Below are positions 35,960 through 45,484 of a stretch of 64,000 nucleotides of DNA, one piece after another. Numbering within the stretch: position 1 is the stretch's first letter; each line of letters begins with the position of its first letter. This DNA is from Achromobacter marplatensis. GTDB lineage: Bacteria > Pseudomonadota > Gammaproteobacteria > Burkholderiales > Burkholderiaceae_B. Location: NCBI RefSeq assembly GCF_002209535.1, contig NZ_NJIG01000005.1, positions 186,001-250,000 on the forward strand, given 5' to 3'. Both the position numbers and the translations under genes were made by a program. Below the pieces are notes generated by a model, which ran no database searches, was not told the DNA's origin, and saw only the letters and a program-made list of their open reading frames with translations.

Positions 35960-36643
35960 TCAGCCGCACTGCCGCTGACGCCAGCAGTCGTAGCGCCATT
36001 TCCAGGGCTGCATGGCGCCCTGCTGCACCCACAGGCCACGGCCGGCATCCTTGGCCTGGCGTTGCAGGTCCGGCATGGCCTTGTCGCGCAGGTAGTCGCC
36101 CTTTCTGGCGGTATAGGCCCAGGCGTAGCCGGCCTCGACCTGCAGGCGGTTGGCCGAGCGGCCGTCTTCAAGGATCAGCGCGCACACGTCACGGCCGTAC
36201 TGGTCTTTCTCGTAGCACTGGGCGGTCAGGGTCTTGCCTGCCACCAGGCTGGCCAGGTTCTTGCGCGCGGCCTCGGCATACGGTTGCCCGGGCTGGTCGG
36301 CGCCGTGGCCTTCCTCCGGCGCATCGATGCTGTCCATGCGGATGCGCCGCTGGCCGTCCGGCGCGCGCAGCGTGACGGTATCGCCGTCGGCCACGTTGAC
36401 GATGGTGCCGGTCAGTGTGTAGCTGCCCTGGGGTACGCCGCCCGCCGGCGCAGGGCCAGAGCGGGAGGGGGTCTGGGTTTGGGTTTGGCCAGGAGCCGAC
36501 GACGTGCCCGTAGCCGGCGGACGGGGCGCATCACGCCCCGAGGGCTGCAGCCAATTGACGATGGCGCCTGCCGCCGCAAGGATCACGGCGACGATCAGGG
36601 CGGTCAGCTTGCTGCCGCCGCGAAAGGAAGGTTTGCCACGCAC
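35960..36643 (-). CDS. Membrane-anchored thermonuclease-family protein (SNase)
   Basis: 227 residues. N-terminal membrane anchor (about 12-32), Pro/Thr/Gln-rich linker (about 35-70), then a staphylococcal-nuclease fold (about 74-205): VNVADGDTVTLR with the Ca-binding Asp, RRIRMDSIDAPE with an active-site Arg, and EKDQYGRDVCALIL with the second Arg. Probably a periplasmic nuclease. The start is GTG 36643, with GGAG eight bases upstream. Not obviously linked to its neighbours. Confidence 0.9.
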   Translation of the reverse strand: MRGKPSFRGGSKLTALIVAVILAAAGAIVNWLQPSGRDAPRPPATGTSSAPGQTQTQTPSRSGPAPAGGVPQGSYTLTGTIVNVADGDTVTLRAPDGQRRIRMDSIDAPEEGHGADQPGQPYAEAARKNLASLVAGKTLTAQCYEKDQYGRDVCALILEDGRSANRLQVEAGYAWAYTARKGDYLRDKAMPDLQRQAKDAGRGLWVQQGAMQPWKWRYDCWRQRQCG

Positions 36644-36733
36644 CGGCCGGGCTCCAGGTTAGAAACGCTGGAAGTTTGCCACACGCCGCGTGCCGCCAAC
36701 CGCCCGGCGTGCAGAAAAGGACTGCGTCCGGTC

Positions 36734-37762
36734 CTACAGCCAGCCCGATTTGCGGAAACGCCAATACAGGATGGAACAGACCGACACGATGACACCCAGC
36801 GTAATGGGATAACCCCAAGGCGACTTCAGTTCGGGCATGAATTCGAAGTTCATGCCATAGATGCCGGCGATCGCCGTGGGCACGGCCAGAATGGCGGCCC
36901 AGGACGCGAGCTTGCGGGTGGTGTCGTTCTGCGCGGCCTGGCCGATCATCAGGCTGGCTTCAAACGCGAAGGCCAGCGACTCGCGCAGGGCGTTGAACAG
37001 TTCGTCCACGCGCAGTACGCGGTCGGCGACTTCGCCGAAATACGGGCGCGCATGTTCGTCCACCGCCGACATCTCGACCCGCGCCAGGCGGCGGCAGATC
37101 TCGGCCATCGGTGACACCACGGTGTGGATGCGCAACAGGTCGCGGCGCTGGCGGTACAGCCTGCGAATGTCGGAATCCTTGGCGCCGCGGATCAGCAGCT
37201 TCTGCTCGGCGCCTTCCACCACGCTTTCGATCTTGCCGGCGGCGGCCACATAGCGGTCGACCAGCCAGTCCAGCACCTCGGACGCCACGTAGTCGCTGCC
37301 GCGCTTGAGCAGGTCGGGCGACGCCTCCAACCGTTCGCGCAAGGGACTGTGGGCGGCCGTTGCGCCACGGCGCACGGTCACCAGGAAGCCGTCGCCGATC
37401 AGCAATTGGGTCTCGCCGAAGATCGGGCGTTCAGCCTCGACCTCGACGGTGATGGTCACGATGAGGACCATATTGCCGTAGTCGATGATCTTCGGGCGCC
37501 GGTGCGGTTCCAGCATTTCTTCCTGGTTCTTGCCGCAGGCGCCGAGTTCTCCGGTAACCCTGGCCAGCAATTCCGGCGTGGGATTGCGCAAGCCGATCCA
37601 CAGCATGCCGGGCGGCTGCCCCTGCGGCTGGCTGTTGTACCGGCTGATGTGCTGCCCCACCTCGTCGATGGGCACTTCCCGGTCGCGACGCCCGTTGACA
37701 TAGGCTATCGACGCGACGACCTCGCCCTTGTGGGCGTCGGCGAAATTCTCTTCAGCGGACAT
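36734..37762 (-). CDS. corA: CorA-family Mg2+/Co2+ transporter
   Basis: 342 residues. Cytoplasmic N-terminal domain, then two C-terminal membrane helices with the signature YGMNFEFMPEL between them (the Gly-Met-Asn selectivity loop), ending in a short basic tail. CorA channels are pentamers in the inner membrane. Monocistronic with about 100 bases upstream. I see no magnesium riboswitch in that leader. Confidence 0.95.
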   Translation of the reverse strand: MSAEENFADAHKGEVVASIAYVNGRRDREVPIDEVGQHISRYNSQPQGQPPGMLWIGLRNPTPELLARVTGELGACGKNQEEMLEPHRRPKIIDYGNMVLIVTITVEVEAERPIFGETQLLIGDGFLVTVRRGATAAHSPLRERLEASPDLLKRGSDYVASEVLDWLVDRYVAAAGKIESVVEGAEQKLLIRGAKDSDIRRLYRQRRDLLRIHTVVSPMAEICRRLARVEMSAVDEHARPYFGEVADRVLRVDELFNALRESLAFAFEASLMIGQAAQNDTTRKLASWAAILAVPTAIAGIYGMNFEFMPELKSPWGYPITLGVIVSVCSILYWRFRKSGWL

Positions 37763-37866
37763 GGACTACCTCAGGCAATGCGATCCCTACCGGACAACTT
37801 ATGGGTATCGGCCGATGATAGCCCAGGCTCGGGCCTGTCAACGTTCGAAGGCGCCGCGCACAGGCC

Positions 37867-39978
37867 CTAGGAAAACAGGCTGCGGACCCGTTTGGTCACG
37901 TCGATGCTGGGCGCCTGCGGTTCCTTGGGCTGGCCGCCAGGCAGATCAGGCAGCGCGGGCGGCTTGGGCAGATGGTCGAACAGCGGCAGCATGGCATTGG
38001 TGATGTAGCGCGTGCGCGAACCATAGACGTGGCGGTCGCCCATGCCCGTCTGCTGGTGCACGTAGAAGCGTTGCGGCACGATCAGCTGCAAGCGCTCTTT
38101 GGCCCGGGTCATGGCCACGTACAGCAGGCGGCGCTCTTCCTCGATCTCTTCGGCGGTGCCCGTGCTCATGTCGGACGGGATGCAGCCGTCGACCACGTTC
38201 AGCACATAGACCGCCTTCCATTCCTGGCCCTTGGCGGAGTGAATGGTGGACAGGATCATGTAGTCTTCGTCGCGCGACGGGGCGCCGGATTCGTCGCTGG
38301 TGGCGTCGGGCGGGTCCAGCGTCAGTTCGGTCAGGAAACGTTCGCGCGACGGGTAACCCGCCGCCAGCCGCACCAACTGGTCCAGGTCAGTCTTTCGCAC
38401 GCGCGCATCGTCGTACAGGCGTTCCAGCTGGCCGGCATACCAGCGCAGGGCCAGGTCCACGTCGGCCGGCCAACGCAGGGCGGGATCGCACAGCGCCGCA
38501 TAGGTGTCGGCAAACGCGCCCCACTCTTCCTGCGCCGCCGCCCCCGGCTTGAATTCGCGCAGCGCTCGCAACGGTTCGGCGGACGCGGCCATGGCGTCCA
38601 TCAACTTGCCCGCCGTGGCCGGCCCGATGCCCGGCATCAGTTGCGCCACCCGGAAGCCCGCCATGCGGCCGCGCGGATTTTCGGCCCAACGCAAGAGCGA
38701 CAACAGGTCTTTCACATGCGCGGCTTCCAGGAAGCGCAGGCCGCCGAATTTCACGAAGGGGATGTTGCGGCGGGTCAGTTCCAGTTCCAGCGCGGCGCTG
38801 TGGCTGGCCGTACGGAACAGCGCCGCCTGCGACTTCAGCGTGGCGCCGCCCTCGCGCTGTGCCAGCACCTGGTCGGCCACCCACCGCGCCTGCCCAGCTT
38901 CGTCGCTGACCGTCACCAGCTCGGGCAATTGCGACGAGGCGCGGTCGGTCCAGAGGTCTTTGGCGAAACGTTCCGTCGCCAGCCCGATCACGGCGTTGGA
39001 CGCGTTCAGGATGGGCTGGGTTGAACGGTAGTTGCGGTCCAGCGTGATGACGCGCGCCGGTTCGGGAAACTGATTGGGAAAGTCCAGGATGTTGCGCACG
39101 GTGGCGGCGCGGAAGGAATAGATGGACTGGGCATCGTCGCCCACCACCGTCAGGCCGCGGCCGTCCGGCTTCATCGCCAGCAGGATGGCCGACTGCAGCC
39201 GATTGGTGTCCTGGTATTCGTCCACCAGCACATGGTCGAAGCGCGCGCCGACATCAGCGGCGATCCCGGGGTCGGACATCATCTCGGCCCAATACAGCAG
39301 CAGGTCGTCGTAATCCAGCACCTGCTGATCCTGTTTGGCGGCGACATAGCCACGGAACAGGTTCTTCAGTTCGTCTTCCCACTGGACGCACCAGGGAAAG
39401 GACGTCTTCAGCACGTCAGCCACCGGCGTCTGGCTGTTGACCACGCGCGAGTAGATGGCCAGGCAGGTGCCCTTCAACGGAAAGCGCGACTTGGTGGACG
39501 ACAGGCCTTGCTCGTGCCGGACCATGCCCATCAGGTCTTCGGCATCGCCGCGGTCATGGATGGTGAAGGCTTCAGACAAACCGATGCGCAGTGCGCAGTC
39601 GCGCAAGAGCCGCGCGCCGATAGCGTGGAAGGTGCCCGCCCAAGGCAAGGACGGCGCCTGCTGCGAGCCGCGCAGGTTCATGACCCGCTGCAGCACGGAT
39701 CCCACGCGGCGGTCCATTTCCTGGGCGGCGCGGCGCGAAAAAGTCAGCAGCAGCATGCGCTGCGGGTCCGCGCCATTCAGGATCAGGTGCGCCACCCGGT
39801 GGGCCAGCGTATTGGTCTTGCCCGAACCCGCCCCGGCGATGACCAGGAGGGGGCCTCCATCGCCCGACGCGCCATGCGCGCCATTGACGCCGAATTCGGC
39901 GGCTTCGCGCTGGGCGGGGTTCAGGTCGGCCAGGGGGTCGGGGCGGCTGTTTGAAGGGGCGGGATTCTGTTCGGGCAT
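37867..39978 (-). CDS. UvrD/Rep-family ATP-dependent DNA helicase
   Basis: 703 residues. Superfamily 1A helicase motifs in order: Q-motif LNPAQREAAEFG, Walker A AGAGSGKTNTLAHR, GTFHAIGARLLR, Walker B VLVDEYQDTN, GDDAQSIYSFRAA, LDRNYRST, and near the C-terminus TIHSAKGQEWKAVYVLNV and LLYVAMTRAKERLQL. I take ATG 39978 (MPEQNPAPSNS); an open extension upstream to 40068 enters the divergent promoter region. Shorter at the C-terminus than UvrD, so a distinct subfamily. Confidence 0.93.
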   Translation of the reverse strand: MPEQNPAPSNSRPDPLADLNPAQREAAEFGVNGAHGASGDGGPLLVIAGAGSGKTNTLAHRVAHLILNGADPQRMLLLTFSRRAAQEMDRRVGSVLQRVMNLRGSQQAPSLPWAGTFHAIGARLLRDCALRIGLSEAFTIHDRGDAEDLMGMVRHEQGLSSTKSRFPLKGTCLAIYSRVVNSQTPVADVLKTSFPWCVQWEDELKNLFRGYVAAKQDQQVLDYDDLLLYWAEMMSDPGIAADVGARFDHVLVDEYQDTNRLQSAILLAMKPDGRGLTVVGDDAQSIYSFRAATVRNILDFPNQFPEPARVITLDRNYRSTQPILNASNAVIGLATERFAKDLWTDRASSQLPELVTVSDEAGQARWVADQVLAQREGGATLKSQAALFRTASHSAALELELTRRNIPFVKFGGLRFLEAAHVKDLLSLLRWAENPRGRMAGFRVAQLMPGIGPATAGKLMDAMAASAEPLRALREFKPGAAAQEEWGAFADTYAALCDPALRWPADVDLALRWYAGQLERLYDDARVRKTDLDQLVRLAAGYPSRERFLTELTLDPPDATSDESGAPSRDEDYMILSTIHSAKGQEWKAVYVLNVVDGCIPSDMSTGTAEEIEEERRLLYVAMTRAKERLQLIVPQRFYVHQQTGMGDRHVYGSRTRYITNAMLPLFDHLPKPPALPDLPGGQPKEPQAPSIDVTKRVRSLFS

Positions 39979-40078
39979 GACGCGTAGGGGGCCGCTTGGC
40001 GCGCCGCGGCGCCGCGCGCACGATGCGCGGCCACGGGCCAAATGACTGGCTATATATCCAGCTATCATAGCAGCGTGG

Positions 40079-40088
40079 CCCCCCCCCC
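40079..40088 (+). repeat. Homopolymeric tract of ten C residues
   Basis: Ten consecutive C residues 22 bases before the preferred start of the DUF72 gene and about 100 bases from the divergent helicase start. Similar C tracts in Bordetella fim promoters vary in length by slipped-strand mispairing. Confidence 0.8.
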
Positions 40089-40110
40089 TTCACGCCCCCC
40101 GCCCTTTCCC

Positions 40111-41007
40111 ATGCGCATCCTGACCGGCACCGCCTCCTGGACCGATCCCACCTTACTGGCCTGCGGTCGCTTCTACCCGCCCGGCGTCCGCAGCGCCGAG
40201 GCCCGGCTGCGGTTCTACGCGTCGCGCTTTGCCATGGCAGAGGTCGATTCCAGCTATTACGCCCTGCCCTCCGCGGAAAATGCCTATCTGTGGGCGCAAC
40301 GCACGCCGGATGATTTCGTCTTCAACATCAAGGCGTTCCGGCTGTTCACCGGCCACCAGACGCCGCTTGCCGCATTGCCCGCAGACATTGGCCGCGAGTT
40401 GGCCGACTGGCCGGACCCCGTCATCTATCACGGCCAGATGCCCGAAGACCTGCGCGACGAGCTCTGGCGTCGCTACCAGATGGCGCTGGAGCCGCTGCGG
40501 ATGCCGGGCAAGCTGGGCGCGGTGCATTTCCAGTTTCCGCCCTGGATCCGGCGCGATGCGCGCGGCCGGGCGCACGTGGCCGATTGCGCACGGCGTATGG
40601 AAGAACACCTGATCTCGGTGGAATTCCGGCACCGTAGCTGGTTCGAAACGCCGGCGGCCACGGCGGACACGCTCGCGTTCGAACGCGACCTGGGCGTGGT
40701 GCATACCGTGGTCGATGCCCCCCAGGGCTTCGACAACACGGTGCCCGCCGTTTGGGAAAGCAGCCATCCCGAACTGACGCTGCTACGCCTGCACGGCCGC
40801 AATGCCGCGGCCTGGAACGTATCCGGGGCGGCCTCGTCGGGACGCTTCCAGTATGAATACACGGAACAGGAATTGGCCGAATTGGCAGAGCGCTTTTCGC
40901 GGCTGGCGACGCAAAGCGCCCAGGCGCATGCCGTGTTCAACACCAATTTCGAAGACCAGGGCATGCGCAACGCTGCCGCGTTCGCGTCCGCGCTGCTGCC
41001 GTTCTAA
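40111..41007 (+). CDS. DUF72 (YecE-like) family protein
   Basis: 298 residues. TIM-barrel-like DUF72 protein: opening RILTGTASWTDPTLL, then FYASRFAMAEVDSSYYALPS, FVFNIKAFRLFTGHQT, HFQFPPWI, SVEFRHRSWF and VFNTNFEDQGMRNAA, all characteristic. No established biochemical function. ATG 40111 matches the family N-terminus; the frame is open back to 40042, but that extension is Pro-rich and includes the C tract. Divergent from the helicase gene. Confidence 0.92.
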   Translation: MRILTGTASWTDPTLLACGRFYPPGVRSAEARLRFYASRFAMAEVDSSYYALPSAENAYLWAQRTPDDFVFNIKAFRLFTGHQTPLAALPADIGRELADWPDPVIYHGQMPEDLRDELWRRYQMALEPLRMPGKLGAVHFQFPPWIRRDARGRAHVADCARRMEEHLISVEFRHRSWFETPAATADTLAFERDLGVVHTVVDAPQGFDNTVPAVWESSHPELTLLRLHGRNAAAWNVSGAASSGRFQYEYTEQELAELAERFSRLATQSAQAHAVFNTNFEDQGMRNAAAFASALLPF

Positions 41008-41030
41008 GGCCGCGGTATCGACGCCGCCGG

Positions 41031-42524
41031 TCAGGCCGCCGCCGGCTTGCGGGCGACTTCCGCCAGGCTTTCCAACAGCACTTCGAACTTGCGCGCGATG
41101 TCGTGCTCGGGCACACAGGCGTAGCCCAGCAGCAGGCCCGGCCGCCGCCCTTCCGCATTCACGTAGTACCGCGACAGCGCGCGCGTCAGCACGCCTTTGC
41201 TGCGCGCCACGTCAACCACGCGCAAATCATCCATATCCGGCGGCAGAGTCAGCACCAAGTGCAGGCCCGCCATGCTGGCGTCGCGGTGCAGCCAGTCCGG
41301 ACCCAGCCGGCGTTCGATCAGGTTGACCAGCATCGCGCGGCGCCGACCATACAGCATGCGCATCCGGCGGATATGGGCCGCGTAATGGCCTTCGGCGATG
41401 AACGTCGCCAGCGCTGCGTGCGTCATCAGATGCCCCTCGCGGTAAAGCTCCGCATGCGCCGCCTGGAACGCCGCGGTCAGCGGCTTGGGCAATACCAGAT
41501 ATCCGACGCGCAGGCCCGGGTACAGGGTTTTGCTGAAGGTGCCCATATAGATGACGGGCGCATCCGGCTCCAGGCCCAGCAACGATGCGATGGGCCGGCC
41601 TGAGAAGCGGAATTCGCTGTCGTAATCGTCTTCGATGATCCAGCTGCCACATTGCCGCGCCACGGCAAGCAATTGGCGGCGCCGGGTCAGCGACATGACC
41701 GGACCCAGCGGATACTGGTGCGAGGGGGTGACGAAGATGAAGCGCGGCGGCGTGCCCACGGCGTCCGGCAGGCGCATGCCTTCTTCATCGACCGGCAGGT
41801 GCACGGTATGCAGGCCATTGGCCTGCAGGATGGTGCGGGCACCCCAATAGCCCGGGTCTTCGACCCAGGCGGTCTCGCCGGCTTCGCCCAGGATGCGAGT
41901 CGTCAGGTCGATGGCCTGGTGCGACCCTTCGGTGATGATGATCTGTTCGGGGTCGCAATCGATGGAGCGCGTCAGCGCCAGATGCTGGGCCAGCGCCTCG
42001 CGCAGTGCCGGCAGGCCGCCGCCGTAGGCATAGGTCAGCAGATCGGGCGACGGGTTACGCCATAGCGAACTGAAGATGCGGCCGAATTTCTTGTGCGGGA
42101 ACTCGGTCAGGTCGGGCACGCCGGGCATGAAGGCGCCCCATTGGTAGGGCGAGGCCGACACGCCATCCACGATGGCCGCGCCGCGCGGCGACAAGGCCGG
42201 GCCCGGCTGCGACTTCGGCGGCTGGCGCAGCCGGCGGCCGCTGGCCAGGTAGGAATCCGGTACCGAGGCGTTGACGAAGGTGCCGTTGCCCTGGCGGCTG
42301 CGCGTATAGCCTTCGGCCAGCAGCTGGCTGTAGACGTGGACCACGGTATTGCGGGCGATGCCGAGTTCGGCAGCCAGGTCGCGCGAAGCCGGCAGGCGCG
42401 AGTCCGCGGCGATGGCGCCGTCCAGGATCGCTTCGCGGATGCCGCGGTACAGCCGCTTGTTCATCGGCTCGTTCGCCCCATCGGCCAAACGCAGCAGCAG
42501 CAAGTCACCTACAATGGACCGCAA
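41031..42524 (-). CDS. gabR: GabR-like MocR regulator (GntR DNA-binding plus aminotransferase-like domain)
   Basis: 497 residues. GntR-type winged helix (about residues 8-75; AILDGAIAADSRLPASRDLAAELGIARNTVV) linked to a fold-type I aminotransferase domain (about 115-490), with the PLP lysine in MGTFSKTLYPGLRVGY. MocR regulators sense PLP plus an amine. Divergent from gabT-gabD, so a GABA-responsive activator is likely. The start appears to be TTG 42524, since the first beta-strand of the GntR domain precedes the nearest ATG (42464). Confidence 0.88.
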   Translation of the reverse strand: MRSIVGDLLLLRLADGANEPMNKRLYRGIREAILDGAIAADSRLPASRDLAAELGIARNTVVHVYSQLLAEGYTRSRQGNGTFVNASVPDSYLASGRRLRQPPKSQPGPALSPRGAAIVDGVSASPYQWGAFMPGVPDLTEFPHKKFGRIFSSLWRNPSPDLLTYAYGGGLPALREALAQHLALTRSIDCDPEQIIITEGSHQAIDLTTRILGEAGETAWVEDPGYWGARTILQANGLHTVHLPVDEEGMRLPDAVGTPPRFIFVTPSHQYPLGPVMSLTRRRQLLAVARQCGSWIIEDDYDSEFRFSGRPIASLLGLEPDAPVIYMGTFSKTLYPGLRVGYLVLPKPLTAAFQAAHAELYREGHLMTHAALATFIAEGHYAAHIRRMRMLYGRRRAMLVNLIERRLGPDWLHRDASMAGLHLVLTLPPDMDDLRVVDVARSKGVLTRALSRYYVNAEGRRPGLLLGYACVPEHDIARKFEVLLESLAEVARKPAAA

Positions 42525-42525
42525 T

Positions 42526-42554
42526 TGGTTCTACCTGTTTTATTAAAGTGGTTC
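42526..42554. promoter_or_regulatory. Direct TGGTTC repeats in the gabR-gabT divergent promoter
   Basis: Two TGGTTC copies (42526-42531 and 42549-42554) start 23 bases apart, about two helical turns, as expected for MocR/GabR dimers that bind direct repeats. The intergenic region is only 96 bases. Confidence 0.45.
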
Positions 42555-42620
42555 CCACAAATGGGGCCATCGTAGCATTAAATAAGGTTTTTCCCGCCCA
42601 CCACGTTCCCCGAGGCAGAG

Positions 42621-43883
42621 ATGAAGAATCAGGACCTGAATACCCGCCGTTCCTTGGCCACCCCGCGTGGCGTCGGCGTCATGTGCGACTTCTACGCGGT
42701 GCGCGCCGAAAACGCCACGCTGTGGGACGCCAACGGCAAGGAATACATCGATTTCGCGGGCGGCATCGCCGTGCTGAACACCGGCCACCTGCACCCCAAG
42801 GTCAAGGCCGCTGTGTCCGCCCAGCTGGACAACTTCACGCACACGGCCTATCAGATCGTGCCGTACGAAGGCTACATCTCGCTGGCCGAGCGCATCAACC
42901 GCCTGGCCCCCATCGACGGCCTGAAGAAGACCGCGTTCTTCACGACCGGCGTCGAAGCCGTTGAAAACGCCATCAAGATCGCACGTTCGGCCACCGGCCG
43001 TTCGGGCGTCATCGCCTTTTCGGGTTCGTTCCACGGCCGCACCATGCTGGGCATGGCGCTGACCGGCAAGGTCGCCCCCTACAAGCTGTCGTTCGGCCCG
43101 ATGCCGGGCGACATCTACCACGTGCCGTTCCCCAACGGCACCCAGTCCATCACCGTGGCGGATTCGCTCAAGGCGCTGGACCTGCTGTTCAAGTGCGACA
43201 TCGATCCCAAGCGCGTGGCTGCGATCATCATCGAACCGGTGCAAGGCGAAGGCGGCTTCAACATCACCCCGCCTGAACTGATGACCGCCCTGCGCAAGCT
43301 TTGCGACGAGCACGGCATCCTGCTGATCGCCGACGAAGTGCAAACGGGCTTTGGCCGCACCGGCAAGCTGTTCGCGATGGAACACCACTCGGTGCAGGCA
43401 GACATCATCACGATGGCCAAGAGCCTGGGCGGCGGCTTCCCGATCTCGGGCGTGGTCGGCCGCGCCGACGTCATGGACGGCCCGGCCGCGGGCGGCCTGG
43501 GCGGCACGTACGCCGGCAACCCGCTGGCGGTCGCCGCTGCGCACGCCGTGCTGGACGTGATCGCCGAAGAAAAGCTGTGCGAACGCGCAAGCGTGCTGGG
43601 CGACAAGCTGCGCGCCCATCTGCAAGGCCTGCGTGGCAAGGTGGCGGGCATCGCCGACGTGCGCGGCCTGGGCTCGATGGTGGCGCTGGAACTGAACGAC
43701 GCCAACGGCAAGCCGGACGCCGAAGCCGTCAAGCGCGTGCAAGCGCGCGCGCTGGAGCAAGGCCTGATCCTGCTGAGCTGCGGCGTGTACGGCAACGTGC
43801 TGCGCTTCCTGTACCCGCTGACCATCCCCGACGCGCAATTCGACCGCGCGCTGGTTATCCTGTCCGAGGCGCTGGCCGCCTGA
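42621..43883 (+). CDS. gabT: 4-aminobutyrate--2-oxoglutarate transaminase GabT
   Basis: 420 residues. Class III aminotransferase: moves the amino group of GABA to 2-oxoglutarate to give succinate semialdehyde. Visible: TTGVEAVENAIKIAR (phosphate cup), SGSFHGRT, EPVQGEGGF, LIADEVQTGFGRTG with the PLP Asp, and the Schiff-base Lys267 in MAKSLGGGFP. Followed by gabD; divergent from the GabR-like gene. Confidence 0.96.
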   Translation: MKNQDLNTRRSLATPRGVGVMCDFYAVRAENATLWDANGKEYIDFAGGIAVLNTGHLHPKVKAAVSAQLDNFTHTAYQIVPYEGYISLAERINRLAPIDGLKKTAFFTTGVEAVENAIKIARSATGRSGVIAFSGSFHGRTMLGMALTGKVAPYKLSFGPMPGDIYHVPFPNGTQSITVADSLKALDLLFKCDIDPKRVAAIIIEPVQGEGGFNITPPELMTALRKLCDEHGILLIADEVQTGFGRTGKLFAMEHHSVQADIITMAKSLGGGFPISGVVGRADVMDGPAAGGLGGTYAGNPLAVAAAHAVLDVIAEEKLCERASVLGDKLRAHLQGLRGKVAGIADVRGLGSMVALELNDANGKPDAEAVKRVQARALEQGLILLSCGVYGNVLRFLYPLTIPDAQFDRALVILSEALAA

Positions 43884-43930
43884 TGCCCAGGGCCTGAACA
43901 CCCGATCTTCGGTTGGGCAGGCATGGCAAT

Positions 43931-43964
43931 TGCGGGCGTGTTGCGGTTTACCGCCACGCCCGCA
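43931..43964 (+). promoter_or_regulatory. Very stable hairpin between gabT and gabD
   Basis: Arms TGCGGGCGTG and CACGCCCGCA enclose an inner GCGG-TTTA-CCGC stem. No T-run follows, so it is more likely to control mRNA stability or gabD translation than to terminate. Confidence 0.65.
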
Positions 43965-44009
43965 GCCGTTTCCTGGCCCTGCTGCATTTCATTCAAGGAG
44001 ACTCCGATA

Positions 44010-45476
44010 ATGACCGCTTTGACCCATCCCCTGTCGCGCCCTGAACTGCTGCGCGACGCCTGCTACATCGACGGCAAGTGGGTAGGCGCCGGCAACGGCG
44101 CATCGATCCCGGTGGACAATCCCTCCACCGGCAAGACCATCGTGTCCGTGCCCAAGCTGGGCCGCAAGGAAACCGAACAGGCCATCGCCAGCGCACAAGC
44201 CGCGCTGCCGGCCTGGAGCGCCAAGACCGGCAAGGAACGCGCCGCGATCCTGCTGAAGTGGGCGCAGTTGATGATGCAGAACCAGCAAGACCTGGCCGCC
44301 ATCATGACGTCCGAACAGGGCAAGCCCGTGACCGAAGCCGCCGGCGAAATCGCCTACGCCGCCTCGTTCCTGGAATGGTTCGCTGAAGAAGCCAAGCGCA
44401 TCGACGGCGACGTGCTGCAAAGCCCGAAGGCCGGCCAGCGCTTGCTGGCATTGAAGCAGCCCATTGGCGTCACCGCCGCCATCACGCCGTGGAACTTCCC
44501 GGCCGCCATGATCACCCGCAAGGTCGGCCCGGCGCTTGCCGCCGGCTGCACCATGGTCGTCAAGCCCGCCCAGCAGACCCCGCTGACCGCGCTGGCGCTG
44601 GCCGTGCTGGCCGAAGAAGCCGGCGTGCCGGCCGGCGTGTTCCACGTCATCACCGGCAGCTCGCGCGATATCGGCGCGGCCCTGTGCGAGAGCGAGGTGG
44701 TGCGCAAGCTGAGCTTCACCGGATCGACGGAAGTCGGCCGCACGCTGATGGAGCAATGCGCGCCGACCATCAAGAAGCTGTCGCTGGAACTGGGCGGCAA
44801 CGCGCCCTTCATCGTGTTCGACGACGCCGACCTGGACCGCGCCGTGGACGGCATCCTGGCCTCGAAGTACCGCAACGCCGGCCAGACCTGCGTGTGCGCC
44901 AACCGCATTTACGTGCAGGCCGGCGTGTATGAAGAGATCGCCAAGCGCCTGGTGGCCAAGGTCAATGGCATGAAGGTGGGCGACGGCTTCGCCGACGGCG
45001 TGACGCAAGGTCCGCTGATCGACGCCAGCGCCGTGGAAAAGGTGCAGGAACACATCGCCGAGGCAACCTCGCACGGCGCCAAGGTCATCGCTGGCGGCAA
45101 GCCGCATGCGCTGGGCGGCACGTTCTTCGAGCCGACCGTGGTGCGCGACGTGACCCAGTCGATGCGTTTCGCGACCGAAGAAACCTTCGGCCCGGTGGCC
45201 CCGCTGTTCCGCTTCGAAACGGAAGAAGAAGTCATCGGCATGGCGAATGACACCATCTTCGGCCTGGCCGCCTACTTCTTCACCCGCGACTACGCCCGCA
45301 TCTGGCGCGTGTCGGAATCGCTGGAGTACGGCATCGTCGGCATCAACACCGGCTTGATCTCCAACGAAGTCGGCCCGTTCGGCGGTGTGAAGCAATCCGG
45401 CCTGGGCCGCGAAGGCTCCAAGTACGGTATCGAGGAATACCTCGAGATCAAGTACTTGTGCGTCGACCTGGGCTAA
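44010..45476 (+). CDS. gabD: Succinate-semialdehyde dehydrogenase (NADP+-type) GabD
   Basis: 488 residues. Aldehyde dehydrogenase with active-site Glu260 in LELGGNAPF and catalytic Cys294 in GQTCVCANR; FTGSTEVGR supplies the cofactor loop. It oxidises succinate semialdehyde to succinate, completing GABA catabolism into the TCA cycle. I take ATG 44010 with AAGGAG upstream; the frame extends to 43923, but through the hairpin. About 125 bases separate it from gabT. Confidence 0.96.
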   Translation: MTALTHPLSRPELLRDACYIDGKWVGAGNGASIPVDNPSTGKTIVSVPKLGRKETEQAIASAQAALPAWSAKTGKERAAILLKWAQLMMQNQQDLAAIMTSEQGKPVTEAAGEIAYAASFLEWFAEEAKRIDGDVLQSPKAGQRLLALKQPIGVTAAITPWNFPAAMITRKVGPALAAGCTMVVKPAQQTPLTALALAVLAEEAGVPAGVFHVITGSSRDIGAALCESEVVRKLSFTGSTEVGRTLMEQCAPTIKKLSLELGGNAPFIVFDDADLDRAVDGILASKYRNAGQTCVCANRIYVQAGVYEEIAKRLVAKVNGMKVGDGFADGVTQGPLIDASAVEKVQEHIAEATSHGAKVIAGGKPHALGGTFFEPTVVRDVTQSMRFATEETFGPVAPLFRFETEEEVIGMANDTIFGLAAYFFTRDYARIWRVSESLEYGIVGINTGLISNEVGPFGGVKQSGLGREGSKYGIEEYLEIKYLCVDLG

Positions 45477-45484
45477 AGAGAAAG

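Noticed and set aside
37763-37866. A magnesium riboswitch before corA
   Set aside because: The leader is about 100 bases and I see neither M-box-like conserved blocks nor a terminator/antiterminator pair.
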